From Stieleria mannarensis (GTDB lineage: Bacteria > Planctomycetota > Planctomycetia > Pirellulales > Pirellulaceae): a stretch of 64,000 nucleotides of DNA. A model generated the notes under the pieces. It was not told the origin of the DNA. It ran no database searches and saw nothing but the letters and a program-made list of their open reading frames with translations. The translations under genes and the position numbers were made by a program. The DNA lies in contig NZ_JACEHH010000001.1 in NCBI RefSeq assembly GCF_014154935.1, positions 353,219 through 417,218 of the forward strand. Reading direction: 5' to 3'. The number at the start of each line of letters is the position of its first letter. Within the stretch, counting starts at the first letter, position 1. Shown here one piece after another: positions 42,973 through 51,790 of the stretch.

Positions 42973-44286
42973 CTACAGCGACGTTTTGGCGCCGCTGATC
43001 AGTTTGATGAACTCGTCGTTGCTTTCGAATCGGCCGAGTTGCTTGGTCAGCTGTTCCATCGCGTCGCAGGGGTGCATGCTCGAGAGCGTTCGCCGCAACA
43101 TTGTCACTGCTTCGTAGGTTTCTTCATCGTGAAGCAACTCTTCGCGACGCGTCCCGGATTGGCTGATGTCGATCGAGGGCCAGACGCGTCGGTCGGCCAG
43201 TCGGCGATCGAGCACGAGTTCCATGTTCCCGGTTCCCTTGAACTCTTGGAAAATCGCTTCGTCCATGCGGCTGTTGGTGTCCACCAAGCAGGTGCCGACG
43301 ATCGTCAGCGAGCCGCCTTCTTGGAACGCCCGGGCGGTTGCGAACAGCTTTTTGGGGATGTCCATCGCTTTGATGTCCAAACCGCCGCTCATCGTCGCCC
43401 CGCCTCGGCCGCTGCGTCCGACCCATTTGTTGAACGCGCGGGCCAGTCGCGTGATCGAATCGAGCATCAAGAACACATCCTGGCCCATTTCGGCCAAGCG
43501 GCGGGCGCGATCGATCACCAATTGGCTCAGCCGAACATGACTTTCGACGTCCATGTCCAAGCTGCTCGCGACGACCTCTCCGCCGACCACATTGCGACGC
43601 ATGTCGGTCACTTCTTCGGGGCGCTCGTCGATCAGCAACACGATCAGTTTCAGGTCCGGGTGATTTTCCGCAATCCCGCTGGCGATGTCTTGCAGCATGA
43701 CCGTTTTCCCGCTCCGCGGCGGCGCGACGATCAACGCACGCTGACCTTTTCCAAGCGGCGCCAGCAAATCGATCACCCGGTTGGTGACCGGCCGTTGGCC
43801 ACGCTCGAGCACCAGCCACTCCTCGGGGTTGATCGGGGTCAGCGTGTCAAAGCTTTTGACGTCCGGATATTCTTCGGGGGGAATCCCGTCGACATCCAGG
43901 ATTTCGCGAATCCGCGGCCCCTGCTGGCGCTTGGCCTGCTGCATCATCGCTTTGATGTAGACGCCTTGCCGCAAACCGAAACGCTCGATCATGGTTCCCG
44001 GAACGAAGGGATCGCTGCGTTCGCGGGAATAGTTGTTGTCGCGGCTGCGGAGGAACCCGTAGCCGTTGGGGTGCAGTTCCAGGATCCCTTCGCACTCTTC
44101 CAGTGGGGCGTCGCTGGGGATATCCGCGGGTTCGCGATCCAGGTTCTGATCTCTCGAGTTTGCACCATTTCCGCCACCGCCACCGCCGCGTCGCCGTCGG
44201 CGCGAGCGTGATTTACCACCACCTCCGCCTCCGGATTGTCCGTTGGAGCTCGGGCCGCGACGAGGAGACCGTTTCTTTTTCGCCAT
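42973..44286 (-). CDS. rho: Transcription termination factor Rho
   Basis: A 437-residue RNA helicase that ends transcription. The RNA-binding domain (EGILELHPNGYGFLRS) precedes the ATPase with P-loop APPRSGKT (188-195), VLLIDERPEEVTDM, VFLMLDSITRLARAFN (Walker B) and the R-loop GTCLVDTNSRMDEAIFQEFK. Unlike E. coli Rho, residues 1-50 form a glycine/arginine/lysine-rich disordered extension (GGGGGGKSRSRRRRRGGGGG). Start ATG 44286 is set by MAKKKRSPRR. The C terminus (GRFESNDEFIKLISGAK) is complete. Confidence 0.96.
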   Translation of the reverse strand: MAKKKRSPRRGPSSNGQSGGGGGGKSRSRRRRRGGGGGGNGANSRDQNLDREPADIPSDAPLEECEGILELHPNGYGFLRSRDNNYSRERSDPFVPGTMIERFGLRQGVYIKAMMQQAKRQQGPRIREILDVDGIPPEEYPDVKSFDTLTPINPEEWLVLERGQRPVTNRVIDLLAPLGKGQRALIVAPPRSGKTVMLQDIASGIAENHPDLKLIVLLIDERPEEVTDMRRNVVGGEVVASSLDMDVESHVRLSQLVIDRARRLAEMGQDVFLMLDSITRLARAFNKWVGRSGRGGATMSGGLDIKAMDIPKKLFATARAFQEGGSLTIVGTCLVDTNSRMDEAIFQEFKGTGNMELVLDRRLADRRVWPSIDISQSGTRREELLHDEETYEAVTMLRRTLSSMHPCDAMEQLTKQLGRFESNDEFIKLISGAKTSL

Positions 44287-45327
44287 GTGTAATCCAGAGA
44301 GCGCCGACGCGCTAACAAGCGTCTTCCGGACCCGAAGAGGGGACGGAAGGCCGGCCGGCATTCATGTAAAGAATCCGCAGGATGGAACGATAAAGGACCC
44401 GAACGCGAAGCTGCGGAAATCATCCCGCGCAGGGTCAAACCAAGTAGTTTTCGTTCGCCAACGTGTTCTCGTGTTGGCGACTTTGTTTTCGCCGGTCGGC
44501 ACATTCGCCGCACTGACGGTTCAACAACCACTCGCCACTGCCGGATCAATCCGGAGAGCGAGAAGTCGCGATTGATCTTCTCACCTGAACGATCGCCACC
44601 GGATCACAGGCAGACTGCGCCGATGGAGGCACGGGCCGAGGCAACACGAACCGTGGGCAATCGGAGTCACAGGCTGGACCGAAGTAGCGGGCGACGCGGG
44701 CCGCCAAGCAAAATGCCGTTTCCTCTGGCGTGTGTCGATCTTAGGGGTGTTCGGTATCCCGGGAGCATTCGGCCCCGTGGACACTACCAATTCCTTTCCG
44801 TTTCCGTCGCCCGACACCTGGACAGGCCGATGCTGGGGGAACCCCGACTCTGCTCCCATCCTTGAACCGACCGGTGGCCAACCAACGGGATGAGAGGCTC
44901 ATCAACCTTTTCGGCTCTCAACAGCCGAATCGCAGAATCGTCGTGGAGCGACGCAGTGAATCGTGGAGCGGTGGGCCTTCAAACCAGTAACACCGCCGAC
45001 TAAAGCTATCCGAAATATAGCCGAGCAACAGCAGGTGTCAAGCGAAGCCTAAAACCGACCCCTCTGGCGGGCGGGCCGCCAGTCCGTGCGAATTCGCGCT
45101 CTCCGCACGGTTTCCTGGCGGTCTCGGAGACGACGATCTCCGGAGCACGAAAGATGACTTCGAAACCTCCGCCGGATGAGCTGGCGTTAAAGTCGCCCCA
45201 TTTTGTACTTTCGGATTAAGTGACAGCCTTCCGCCGGCCGATTCAGTCACCAGGCGCATGCTCCGGATCGCCGATTCGGACGCGCAACACTTCAGTTTTT
45301 CCTCAAGGATCGACACAGGAACGCAGG
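44287..45327. other. Long intergenic region upstream of rho
   Basis: About 1040 bases between two divergent genes without a supportable protein gene. A hairpin at 44455-44480 (TCGCCAAC and GTTGGCGA arms, 10-base loop) lies 170 bases upstream of rho, in what may be its leader. The remaining frames on both strands have no ribosome site or recognisable sequence. Promoters for rho and for the thioredoxin-like gene must lie here. Confidence 0.4.
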
Positions 45328-46572
45328 ATGCGAAACGCCGCGATCTATCTCGTTGTTTTCACGCTCACCGCTCTCGGCGCGCACTCATCGTCTGCTCAAA
45401 TCGCTTGGGAGGGCAAGCTTCGCGACGCCCACACCAAGGCCAAGCAGCAGGGCAAGCTGATGCTGCTGCACTTCTACACCGACAATTGCGTTTATTGCGA
45501 TCGCTTGGAAGCCGGTGCCTTTCGCAGCGCCTCGGTCTCCCACTCGATCAACCAGCATTTTGTGCCGGTGAAAGTCCACGGGACGAAAAATCCCAAGCTC
45601 GCCGAGATGTTCAAGGTCACCAAGTACCCGACCGACGTGATCGTGACCACCGACGGCAAAGCCCTGTCCCACTCGGTCAGCCCCCAGCAACCCGATCGCT
45701 ACATCGCGATGTTGACCGATGCCCAAGTCAGCTACGCCAAGACGCGTACCCTGGCCAGCACACAACCGACCGCCCCCGCTGCCACGCAACCCGCCGCCAC
45801 GCAACCCGCTGCCACGCAACCCGCTGCAACCACCGCGGCGACAGGCGTTGCGGTGAATCATTCGCTGGCAAACCACACCCTGCCCAAGTCGACCGCGGCT
45901 GGCCCCAAAGTCGACATGGCACCGGGCGAATTGCCGGTGCAAATCCCGGCCCCCGGCGCGGCGATGGAATCCGCGGCCCCGGCCACCGCGACCGACAACT
46001 CGCGAAAAAACCAGTTCATGCTGCCCGGCGGCACCAAGGGGAACGTGCGTTCGGCCAGCGTGACCAAGTCCGGATCGGTCCAAGCCTCACTGGCCAGCGC
46101 CCGAGCCGGCGGCATCACGCTGCCCACCGACCCGACCACAGACATTGCAACCGGCGACACCGCCGAAACGACCAGCCCCGCCGAAAGCAAACCCGATCTC
46201 GCGATCCAAGGCTTCTGCGCCGTCTCGGTCGTCAATCGTGGCCAGTGGGTCGAAGGCAAACCGGAACTCGGCGTCATCCACCTGGGCAAACTCTATCTGT
46301 TCGCCGACAAGGAAGCGATGGAACTGTTCCTTTCCGATCCGATTCCCTTCACGCCGATGCTGAACGAAATCGATGTCGTTCGCTTCTTTGAAGAAAAGAA
46401 GATCGTTCCCGGCAAACGTGAATGGGGCGTGATCGATCCGATCCACAACCGCATGTTCTTCTTCGCCGACGAAGCCGCCATGCTGCACTTCGAAAAGACG
46501 TTCGACCGATACCTGGACGCCTCCATCGAAGTCATGGACCAAGCGATCGAAGAATCCAACCCCGGCGTGTAA
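45328..46572 (+). CDS. Secreted thioredoxin-fold protein with C-terminal YHS-like repeats
   Basis: A 414-residue protein with a signal peptide (YLVVFTLTALGAHSSSAQ). Residues 25-130 are thioredoxin-like with the redox motif DNCVYCDRLE and the cis-proline region KYPTDVIVTTDG. A linker with three PAATQ repeats follows. Residues 300-400 contain two YHS-like segments (GFCAVSVVNRGQWVEGKPEL, then KLYLFADKEAM and NRMFFFADEAAML). YHS domains are often metal-associated. The combination suggests an envelope redox or metal-handling protein. Start ATG 45328 is set by the signal peptide. Confidence 0.75.
   Translation: MRNAAIYLVVFTLTALGAHSSSAQIAWEGKLRDAHTKAKQQGKLMLLHFYTDNCVYCDRLEAGAFRSASVSHSINQHFVPVKVHGTKNPKLAEMFKVTKYPTDVIVTTDGKALSHSVSPQQPDRYIAMLTDAQVSYAKTRTLASTQPTAPAATQPAATQPAATQPAATTAATGVAVNHSLANHTLPKSTAAGPKVDMAPGELPVQIPAPGAAMESAAPATATDNSRKNQFMLPGGTKGNVRSASVTKSGSVQASLASARAGGITLPTDPTTDIATGDTAETTSPAESKPDLAIQGFCAVSVVNRGQWVEGKPELGVIHLGKLYLFADKEAMELFLSDPIPFTPMLNEIDVVRFFEEKKIVPGKREWGVIDPIHNRMFFFADEAAMLHFEKTFDRYLDASIEVMDQAIEESNPGV
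45781..45825 (+). repeat. Three 15-bp coding repeats
   Basis: The unit GCCACGCAACCCGCT (one mismatch in the first copy) occurs at 45781, 45796 and 45811 and encodes AATQP repeats in the linker of the thioredoxin-fold protein. Confidence 0.85.
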
Positions 46573-46595
46573 GTGGGATAGGCTTCCAGCCTGTC
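46573..46595 (+). repeat. Dispersed palindrome A
   Basis: GTGGGATAGGCTTCC followed by AGCCTGTC, containing the hairpin AGGCT-TCC-AGCCT. It begins immediately after the stop codon of the thioredoxin-fold gene. Identical copies are at 50128-50150 and 62439-62461. Confidence 0.85.
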
Positions 46596-46650
46596 GACAG
46601 CGGGCTCGGCGTCCGTAAGCCCTCCGCATCTCAATAGGCATATCTGGCGA

Positions 46651-46742
46651 TGTTTCCGGAAAGTCGCCGTGTTGTCCGAACTCGGCGCACGAAAAAGGAA
46701 GCCTTGTTCCGAAGCCGGCCTCGGAGAGAACGACGGCTAACG
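46651..46742. repeat. Dispersed hairpin element C, copy 1
   Basis: About 90 bases clearly homologous to the reverse complement of 50815-50938, sharing AGTCGCCGTGTT, TCCGAACTCGGCGCAC and CCTCGGAGAG blocks in the same order. The two ends of the element are inverted repeats of each other (AGTCGCCGT... and ...ACGGCGACT in the 50 kb copy). Confidence 0.65.
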
Positions 46743-47006
46743 TCACCGCGTCAGATCACGCAGCCCCGGATCGGGCTTGGCATATCCGGGACGCACACCG
46801 CTGGCGATCGCCATGCCGGCGATCAACGAGACGATCGCGACGGCGATCCAAACAAACCGCGCCGCCGACATGCCGTAGCGGTCCACCACGCTGGCGATCG
46901 ATCGCAGATGGTACGGTTGCTGCCAAGGGCCGACCGCAACCGCAAACGCCAACGTGCTGCCGACGAACGCGACGGTTGCGACGAAGAGGTCGTTGTAGCT
47001 GGTCAT
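46743..47006 (-). CDS. Small membrane protein
   Basis: An 87-residue protein with two hydrophobic segments (FVATVAFVGSTLAFAVAV and FVWIAVAIVSLIAGMAIASG). MTSYNDLF at ATG 47006 is the natural start; the frame extends to 47057. No family is recognised. It follows the HEAT/TPR gene on the same strand by 69 bases. Confidence 0.6.
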   Translation of the reverse strand: MTSYNDLFVATVAFVGSTLAFAVAVGPWQQPYHLRSIASVVDRYGMSAARFVWIAVAIVSLIAGMAIASGVRPGYAKPDPGLRDLTR

Positions 47007-47075
47007 GGTGTCACACCCTGGGCTCGCTCGGTACCGTGATTCAGATCCGTCGCTCAATCATCCTGCGTCGCTCAC

Positions 47076-47744
47076 TCAGACATCGCTGCGCCGCATCCGA
47101 CGTCGCAGCGCCCGCAGTTGAACACGGGCGCTTTCCAAGTCCGGCACGATCTCGATGCATCGCTCCAGTGACTTTGATGCGGCCAAGTATTCACCGGACA
47201 TGATCTGGCATCGCGCCAAACCCTGCCAAGCGGTGTAGTGAAACCGGCAACGCCACAAGCATGCAATGTAAGACTGAGATGCCTTGCGATAGTCGTCCAA
47301 GCCGTGCCAACAACTGGCCAGTTGAAAATGAGCCTCGGCGTACATCGGCGCCTGTTCCACCAAGATCATTGCCGGGGCGAGTGCCGCGGCAAACTCACCG
47401 CCATCGGTCAGGTGCATGACCTTGAGCAATTGTTGATGATGGGTCGGCGCCGCATCACGCAACAACAAACCGCGAAAAGAATCATCGGCGACCAAACGCA
47501 CACCACGATCGACATCACTCAGGGCGCGACCGAGCGGATCGACCGAGCGGCTGTTGCCGAGCAGGCCGAGTGCCATCGCGGCGGCGCGACGCAGTTCGAC
47601 ATCCCCGCGCTGAAGCAGCGTCGCCAAGGTCGTCGGCGAGTAATGCTCGTCAACCTCGGCCGCATACCGTGGCGCGTCCGCGCTGGAAAGAAGTCGGCGA
47701 TAGGCTGTGGCCAGTCGGGTTGTCCGCACGAGAGGTGAAGTCAC
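47076..47744 (-). CDS. HEAT- and TPR-repeat protein
   Basis: About 222 residues. A HEAT-like pair at the N-terminal side (TLLQRGDVELRRAAAMALGL, LGNSRSVDPLGRALSDVD) is followed by three TPR-like helices (PMYAEAHFQLASCWHGLDDY, HYTAWQGLARCQIMSGEYLA and IVPDLESARVQLRALR). No catalytic motif, signal peptide or membrane segment is seen; it is presumably a protein-interaction scaffold. The start is uncertain: GTG 47744 has GGATGG upstream, while the frame stays open to 47885. A promoter-like sequence lies 48-75 bases before that GTG. Confidence 0.65.
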   Translation of the reverse strand: MTSPLVRTTRLATAYRRLLSSADAPRYAAEVDEHYSPTTLATLLQRGDVELRRAAAMALGLLGNSRSVDPLGRALSDVDRGVRLVADDSFRGLLLRDAAPTHHQQLLKVMHLTDGGEFAAALAPAMILVEQAPMYAEAHFQLASCWHGLDDYRKASQSYIACLWRCRFHYTAWQGLARCQIMSGEYLAASKSLERCIEIVPDLESARVQLRALRRRMRRSDV

Positions 47745-47791
47745 TTTGCCATCCGTCGAAGGTGGGAGAAGTCGTGGTGCAAGTCGCGTGT

Positions 47792-47819
47792 ATACTAGGC
47801 ACAAAGGTGTTACAGGCAA
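47792..47819 (-). promoter_or_regulatory. Possible sigma-70-type promoter for the HEAT/TPR gene
   Basis: On the minus strand TTGCCT and TAGTAT are separated by 16 bases, with the -10 about 48 bases upstream of the proposed GTG start. The hexamers are imperfect matches to TTGACA and TATAAT. Confidence 0.3.
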
Positions 47820-48014
47820 CCGATCCCTGCCAGAATTCCAGCCCCGGTGGTCCACGAGTCTAGTTGCCCGCCTGGGCCTCCACAACTCGCCACTTCACCG
47901 GGCCGAAACGACGGGTCAACCACAACCCGCCGATCAAGCCCCTTCGCGTTCAATCTCGCCGTCCCGCCCAATCCCGACAAAAGTGTCTTGCGAATCCAGC
48001 CTTTGCCATCACCG

Positions 48015-49205
48015 ATGACGATGCCCCCGGAACCACGCGGCAGGACTTCCGGTGCACACTTCAGGACCCTACTTGGTGCCGGCGTCTTGGCGGTGATCAC
48101 CTTTCTGCATCCCGGCGAACTGTCTAATCAAAACTTCGCGGCGGAACCACTGAGCCAGAAAGATGAATTCGCGCAGCGGCTTCAAGAACCACACACCGGG
48201 CTCGTTGATGGCCGGTCATTGCGCCTCGCCCTCCAGATCGTCTCCCGGCATCAAAATCAACCCAGTCGACACATCAACACCTGGATCGATCGCAGGGTCA
48301 ACCCAGACTCTCTAGTTTCACCCGGCAGCCTCGGACCAACCCGCTACGCTTCGCTCTGCAAGATCGCTGCATCGGCCGGTTGCGTTTGCTATCCGGTGGA
48401 CAACTGTGTCGTGATCGGACGCCCCGCCTGGGTCGCCGAACTGTCCCGCCACATTTTCTCTCACACCGACGACGCCGCTCCGAACCGTCGCCCAAAGCGC
48501 GGCGCCGCCGGCAACCCGGTCGACCTGCACTGGCCCGATCTGACGACTCCGAACGAAGCGTTGGAGATCGTTCGGGGACACATCGACGACCGCCGCGCCG
48601 CGGTCCCGGCGGCTGGCGCGTTTCCGCATGACCTGTGGCCGGAAACGTTGCTGCGTGACATTTCACCGCAGCTGGCGGTGCAATTGATCGCCGGACAGTT
48701 CTTGGACGTGCGGGAAACCGACGAAAACCAATCGCCGTTTGCTCGGACGTATCAGTTTGCCGGTGCGCAGGACGACTTGGAATCGATTCGAAACCTCGAT
48801 CCCAACCTCCGCGTTGATGTCAGCGGTGGCCGACTTCGGTTGCAAGCCACTCCGGCCGCCCACCAAGCGTTTTGCCGACGAATGTTGGCGATTCCCCAAG
48901 GAGACTCGCCTGCCGGCCAACCGGTTCCGGCCGGGGCAAACGCCCTGGAGATCTTGAAGCAAAACGAGCGTGTGTTCTCGTTGGAGGTGACGGACAAGCC
49001 GGCAGGGCCGCTGATCCAAGCACTGGTGGCACAGTTGGGGCTGCAGTGTCAATTCGATCCCGCGGCGAACCCCCAGTTGGAGAAACGGGTCTCGCTCTCA
49101 GCGGTCGACCAAACACTTTGGCAGCTTGTACGGTTGATCACTGACCAAGCATCCTTGAAGATCGATGCAGCCGGCGACAAGCTTCGCGTCTCGGCAAACA
49201 ACTAA
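48015..49205 (+). CDS. Protein with secretin/STN-like C-terminal domain
   Basis: About 396 residues. A hydrophobic stretch near residues 18-32 (LLGAGVLAVITFL) suggests an N-terminal anchor or signal. The C-terminal 80 residues (FSLEVTDKPAGPLIQALVAQ, then LGLQCQFDPAANPQLEKRVS and KIDAAGDKLRV) resemble the STN/secretin N0 fold found in periplasmic parts of secretins and TonB receptors. The middle region is unrecognised. It is transcribed divergently from the HEAT/TPR gene. ATG 48015 and 48021 are both possible starts. Confidence 0.6.
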   Translation: MTMPPEPRGRTSGAHFRTLLGAGVLAVITFLHPGELSNQNFAAEPLSQKDEFAQRLQEPHTGLVDGRSLRLALQIVSRHQNQPSRHINTWIDRRVNPDSLVSPGSLGPTRYASLCKIAASAGCVCYPVDNCVVIGRPAWVAELSRHIFSHTDDAAPNRRPKRGAAGNPVDLHWPDLTTPNEALEIVRGHIDDRRAAVPAAGAFPHDLWPETLLRDISPQLAVQLIAGQFLDVRETDENQSPFARTYQFAGAQDDLESIRNLDPNLRVDVSGGRLRLQATPAAHQAFCRRMLAIPQGDSPAGQPVPAGANALEILKQNERVFSLEVTDKPAGPLIQALVAQLGLQCQFDPAANPQLEKRVSLSAVDQTLWQLVRLITDQASLKIDAAGDKLRVSANN

Positions 49206-49284
49206 CCGCATCGTCTTTTCGGCCCTCGACGCGGCCGAATGCTCGTGACGGACGAACGAGTCACCTTCGAAAGAATCCCACACC

Positions 49285-50124
49285 ATGGTCGAAAACATCC
49301 CGCTGATCTCGCACCACCACGATGGTCTTACGATCGAGGGTTTTTCGCGCGCGGCCGTGCAGACGTGTTGGCGAGTCAACGAGTTGAAGTTGCTGTTCGA
49401 CGTGGGGGCGCAGCCCTGGGACTTCATGGGCACACCGACGTTGTTCATCAGCCATGCCCACTTGGATCACATCGTGTCGCTGCCGTCCTATGTGTCGCGG
49501 CGGCGGATGATGAAAATGGATCCGCCGGTGATCTACCTGCCCGACTCCGCGGTCGACGAAGCCTGGGACATGTTGCAGACGTTCCGTCGTTTGGATCGCG
49601 GCGCGATGCCTTGCGAATTGGTCGGACTGAACGCGGGCGACGAAATCGAGCACGGCCGCGAGTACTTGGTGACGGCCGTTCCGACGCGGCACACGATCAC
49701 CTCACTCGGCTTTATCGTCTACCACCGCCGCCACAAGCTGAAGCCCGAATTCGTGAACCTGTCCGGGCCTGAAATCCGCGACCTAAAACTCGCCGGCACC
49801 GAGATCACGACCGAGCAGCGCGTTCCCGTGTTTGCCTACACCGGCGACACCTCACCGCCGGGACTGGACAGCAATCCCGAGTTCTACAAAGCCAAGGTGC
49901 TGGTCAGCGAACTGACCTTCGTCGCGCCCGAGCATCGCAAAGAAAAGATCCACAAGCACGGCCACATGCACGTCGATGACTATCGCCAGCGCGCCGATCG
50001 CTTCGAGAATGAACTCGTGATCGCCGGGCACCTGAGCACGCGTTACCACGACAAGCAAGTCAAAACGATGGTCCGCCGCGTGCTGCCCGACATGCTCAAA
50101 GGGCGCCTCAAACTCTGGATCTAA
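49285..50124 (+). CDS. Metallo-beta-lactamase-fold hydrolase (RNase Z-like)
   Basis: A 279-residue MBL-fold protein. The zinc-binding signature is SHAHLDH near residue 55; further ligands are in TRHT (about 135), the YTGDT segment and HLSTRYH near the C terminus. The order GDT then a long helical insert and HxSxR resembles tRNase Z, although the flexible arm typical of tRNase Z is not obvious and the N terminus lacks the usual GTG-x-P pattern. It may be a nuclease or another hydrolase. A palindrome A copy starts three bases after its stop. Confidence 0.8.
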   Translation: MVENIPLISHHHDGLTIEGFSRAAVQTCWRVNELKLLFDVGAQPWDFMGTPTLFISHAHLDHIVSLPSYVSRRRMMKMDPPVIYLPDSAVDEAWDMLQTFRRLDRGAMPCELVGLNAGDEIEHGREYLVTAVPTRHTITSLGFIVYHRRHKLKPEFVNLSGPEIRDLKLAGTEITTEQRVPVFAYTGDTSPPGLDSNPEFYKAKVLVSELTFVAPEHRKEKIHKHGHMHVDDYRQRADRFENELVIAGHLSTRYHDKQVKTMVRRVLPDMLKGRLKLWI

Positions 50125-50127
50125 CCC

Positions 50128-50150
50128 GTGGGATAGGCTTCCAGCCTGTC
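50128..50150 (+). repeat. Dispersed palindrome A
   Basis: Identical to 46573-46595, directly downstream of the MBL-fold gene stop codon and in the same orientation relative to the gene. Confidence 0.85.
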
Positions 50151-50162
50151 AAGCAGTATCAT

Positions 50163-50219
50163 GTACGACAGCCCTTCCGGGCCGTCGCTGGCGAGTACGA
50201 TGGCCCTTCCGGGCCGTCG
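50163..50219 (+). repeat. Two copies of dispersed palindrome B
   Basis: Copies at 50163-50187 and 50195-50219 share GTACGA, CCCTTCCGGG and GCCGTCG. They lie between two convergent genes and next to a palindrome A copy, like a mosaic of short elements. Confidence 0.8.
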
Positions 50220-50231
50220 ATGCCTGCCGAC

Positions 50232-50726
50232 TCAGTCCTCCTCAAAGAACCGGATCGCACCGGGATACGACCACAGCTCGCCGTTGTTGGCCTTGACCGC
50301 GGCGATGATCGGGAACACGAAGTCCAGGATCACGATCAGAATCACCAACGGGATTCCGATCAGCACCATGCACAACAGCCCGGCGATGAAGGCATAGATC
50401 AGGCTGCTGATCAACCAGTTCATCATGCGGTTGCCATGGCGCCGCGCCAGATCGGATTCTTCCTTGCTGATCACCCACATCACGATCGGTGCGACGATCC
50501 CCAATCCCGAGACGACCAGCAGCTGCGACAGGTGCATCAGCGTGCAATAGGTGTCCTCGTTGACACCGTGAATCTGGCCGGCAACCGCCCCGCCGCCGAA
50601 CCCCGACACCGCCGATTGAGGCTGCTCGTTGAGCACCTTTCGCTTGGCCTCTTCAAACTCGATTTCGGTCAGCGACCCCGCATCGCGAAGAGCCTGCAAC
50701 CGAGCCAGTTCATCTGCAATCGTCAT
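50232..50726 (-). CDS. SHOCT/DUF4870-type membrane protein
   Basis: A 164-residue protein. Residues 1-33 (IADELARLQALRDAGSLTEI and EFEEAKRKVL) match the SHOCT oligomerisation motif. Residues 55-150 have three hydrophobic segments (LLVVSGLGIVAPIVMWVISK, SSLIYAFIAGLLCMVLIGIP, LVILIVILDFVFPIIAAVKA) in the DUF4870 arrangement, with the conserved arginine/histidine/glycine between them (ARRHGNRMMNW). Start ATG 50726; function of the family is unknown. Confidence 0.8.
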   Translation of the reverse strand: MTIADELARLQALRDAGSLTEIEFEEAKRKVLNEQPQSAVSGFGGGAVAGQIHGVNEDTYCTLMHLSQLLVVSGLGIVAPIVMWVISKEESDLARRHGNRMMNWLISSLIYAFIAGLLCMVLIGIPLVILIVILDFVFPIIAAVKANNGELWSYPGAIRFFEED

Positions 50727-50762
50727 CGTCGAGGAACACTCCAAAGGGTTTGGGAAATCGGT

Positions 50763-50938
50763 GGTGGAAGGACGAAGCTGCGATCCGTAGCGGAAGCCGC
50801 CAAGGCTTTCGGTTTCCCCCGGGGATAGTCGCCGTCCTCTCCGAGGTCGACTTCGGGAGAAGCTTCGCTTTTTGGGGTGCGCCGAGTTCGGAGAACACGG
50901 CGACTCTCGAAACACATCATCAAGGACGGAAGTTGAGC
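50763..50938. repeat. Dispersed hairpin element C, copy 2 (long form)
   Basis: The segment between two minus-strand genes contains inverted-repeat ends (TAGTCGCCGTCCTCTCCGAG at 50826-50845 and its partner ending near 50926) about 80 bases apart, plus a flank (50790-50812) repeated exactly at 29155-29177. It is homologous to 46651-46742 in opposite orientation. Confidence 0.65.
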
Positions 50939-50988
50939 CGCGGCTGTTTTCTAGGCTCACGCGGGCGAGCGACGGGGCGCCAAAAAGC

Positions 50989-51600
50989 TCATCGCCCCAG
51001 ATCGCCACCACCGCCGTATTCTTCGGCATCGGAAACGTCGACCTTGCGGTAAATCTCGTCCACCGGCAATTCGCAATCAATGGACTTCAGCTGAGCGACG
51101 CCACCCGGCTTGTTCAATTCCTGCAGCAACCAGTTTCCGTCGGCTTGGAGCGAAAAATGTTCCACATGGAGGCGTTCTTGAGCGATCAACAAATAGTGGC
51201 GGAGAGACTGCAGGTTTCGGTATTGCTCAAACTTTGCGCCCCGGTCGTAAGCTTCCGTCGACCTGGAAAGCACTTCGACCAAGACGACTGGGTTGGTCAG
51301 CGTGTCCTGTTCGTCGTCATTGAACTCAGGTTCTCCGCAAGCGACGGAGACGTCGGGGTAGGTCATCAATCCGGTCGTCGGAATTTTCACACGCATGTCA
51401 GAGGGGAAGACCTGGCAATCCGAATCGCGGAGCCCAAGATTGAGCGAGGTAACGATATTACCTGTGATCAGATTGTGCCGCCGGCTGGCGCCGGCCATGG
51501 CAAACACTTCCCCCCGGTAGAATTCGCTCTTGGAGTTGGCCAGGCGTTCTCGGGCCAGGTAATCGGCTTCGGAAAGCGACGGTCTTGGAATGCTGGACAT
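50989..51600 (-). CDS. Uma2-family (DUF820) putative endonuclease
   Basis: A 203-residue protein of the Uma2/DUF820 family with PD-(D/E)xK nuclease fold: EFYRGEVFAMAGASRRHNLI at the start, then MTYPDVSVACGEPEF (the aspartate of the PD motif), VVLVEVLSRSTEAYD (ExxxS-type core) and KFEQYRNLQSLRHYLLIAQE. The family is highly expanded in cyanobacteria and planctomycetes; its biological target is not established. It stands alone between a repeat element and tRNA-Leu. Confidence 0.9.
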   Translation of the reverse strand: MSSIPRPSLSEADYLARERLANSKSEFYRGEVFAMAGASRRHNLITGNIVTSLNLGLRDSDCQVFPSDMRVKIPTTGLMTYPDVSVACGEPEFNDDEQDTLTNPVVLVEVLSRSTEAYDRGAKFEQYRNLQSLRHYLLIAQERLHVEHFSLQADGNWLLQELNKPGGVAQLKSIDCELPVDEIYRKVDVSDAEEYGGGGDLGR

Positions 51601-51790
51601 GGCGGAGCATGGAGCCGGAGTGGGGTGGATCGCGAGCGTCTATTTTCCCCGCTGAGCCCCCCACCGCAAGCGAACCGAGAAAAGACGGAAAAAAACCGCC
51701 CAACACCGCCGCTTGCACGAACCCGGTTCGTGTTGAATAATCTCCCTACTTGGCCGGCGGAGTTTTCCCACCGCCCGAGCGACATCAGCA

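Noticed and set aside
44572..44865. Overlapping open frames of 92-97 residues on both strands upstream of rho
   Set aside because: No ribosome site, hydrophobic pattern or domain; both strands equally open, as expected for chance frames.
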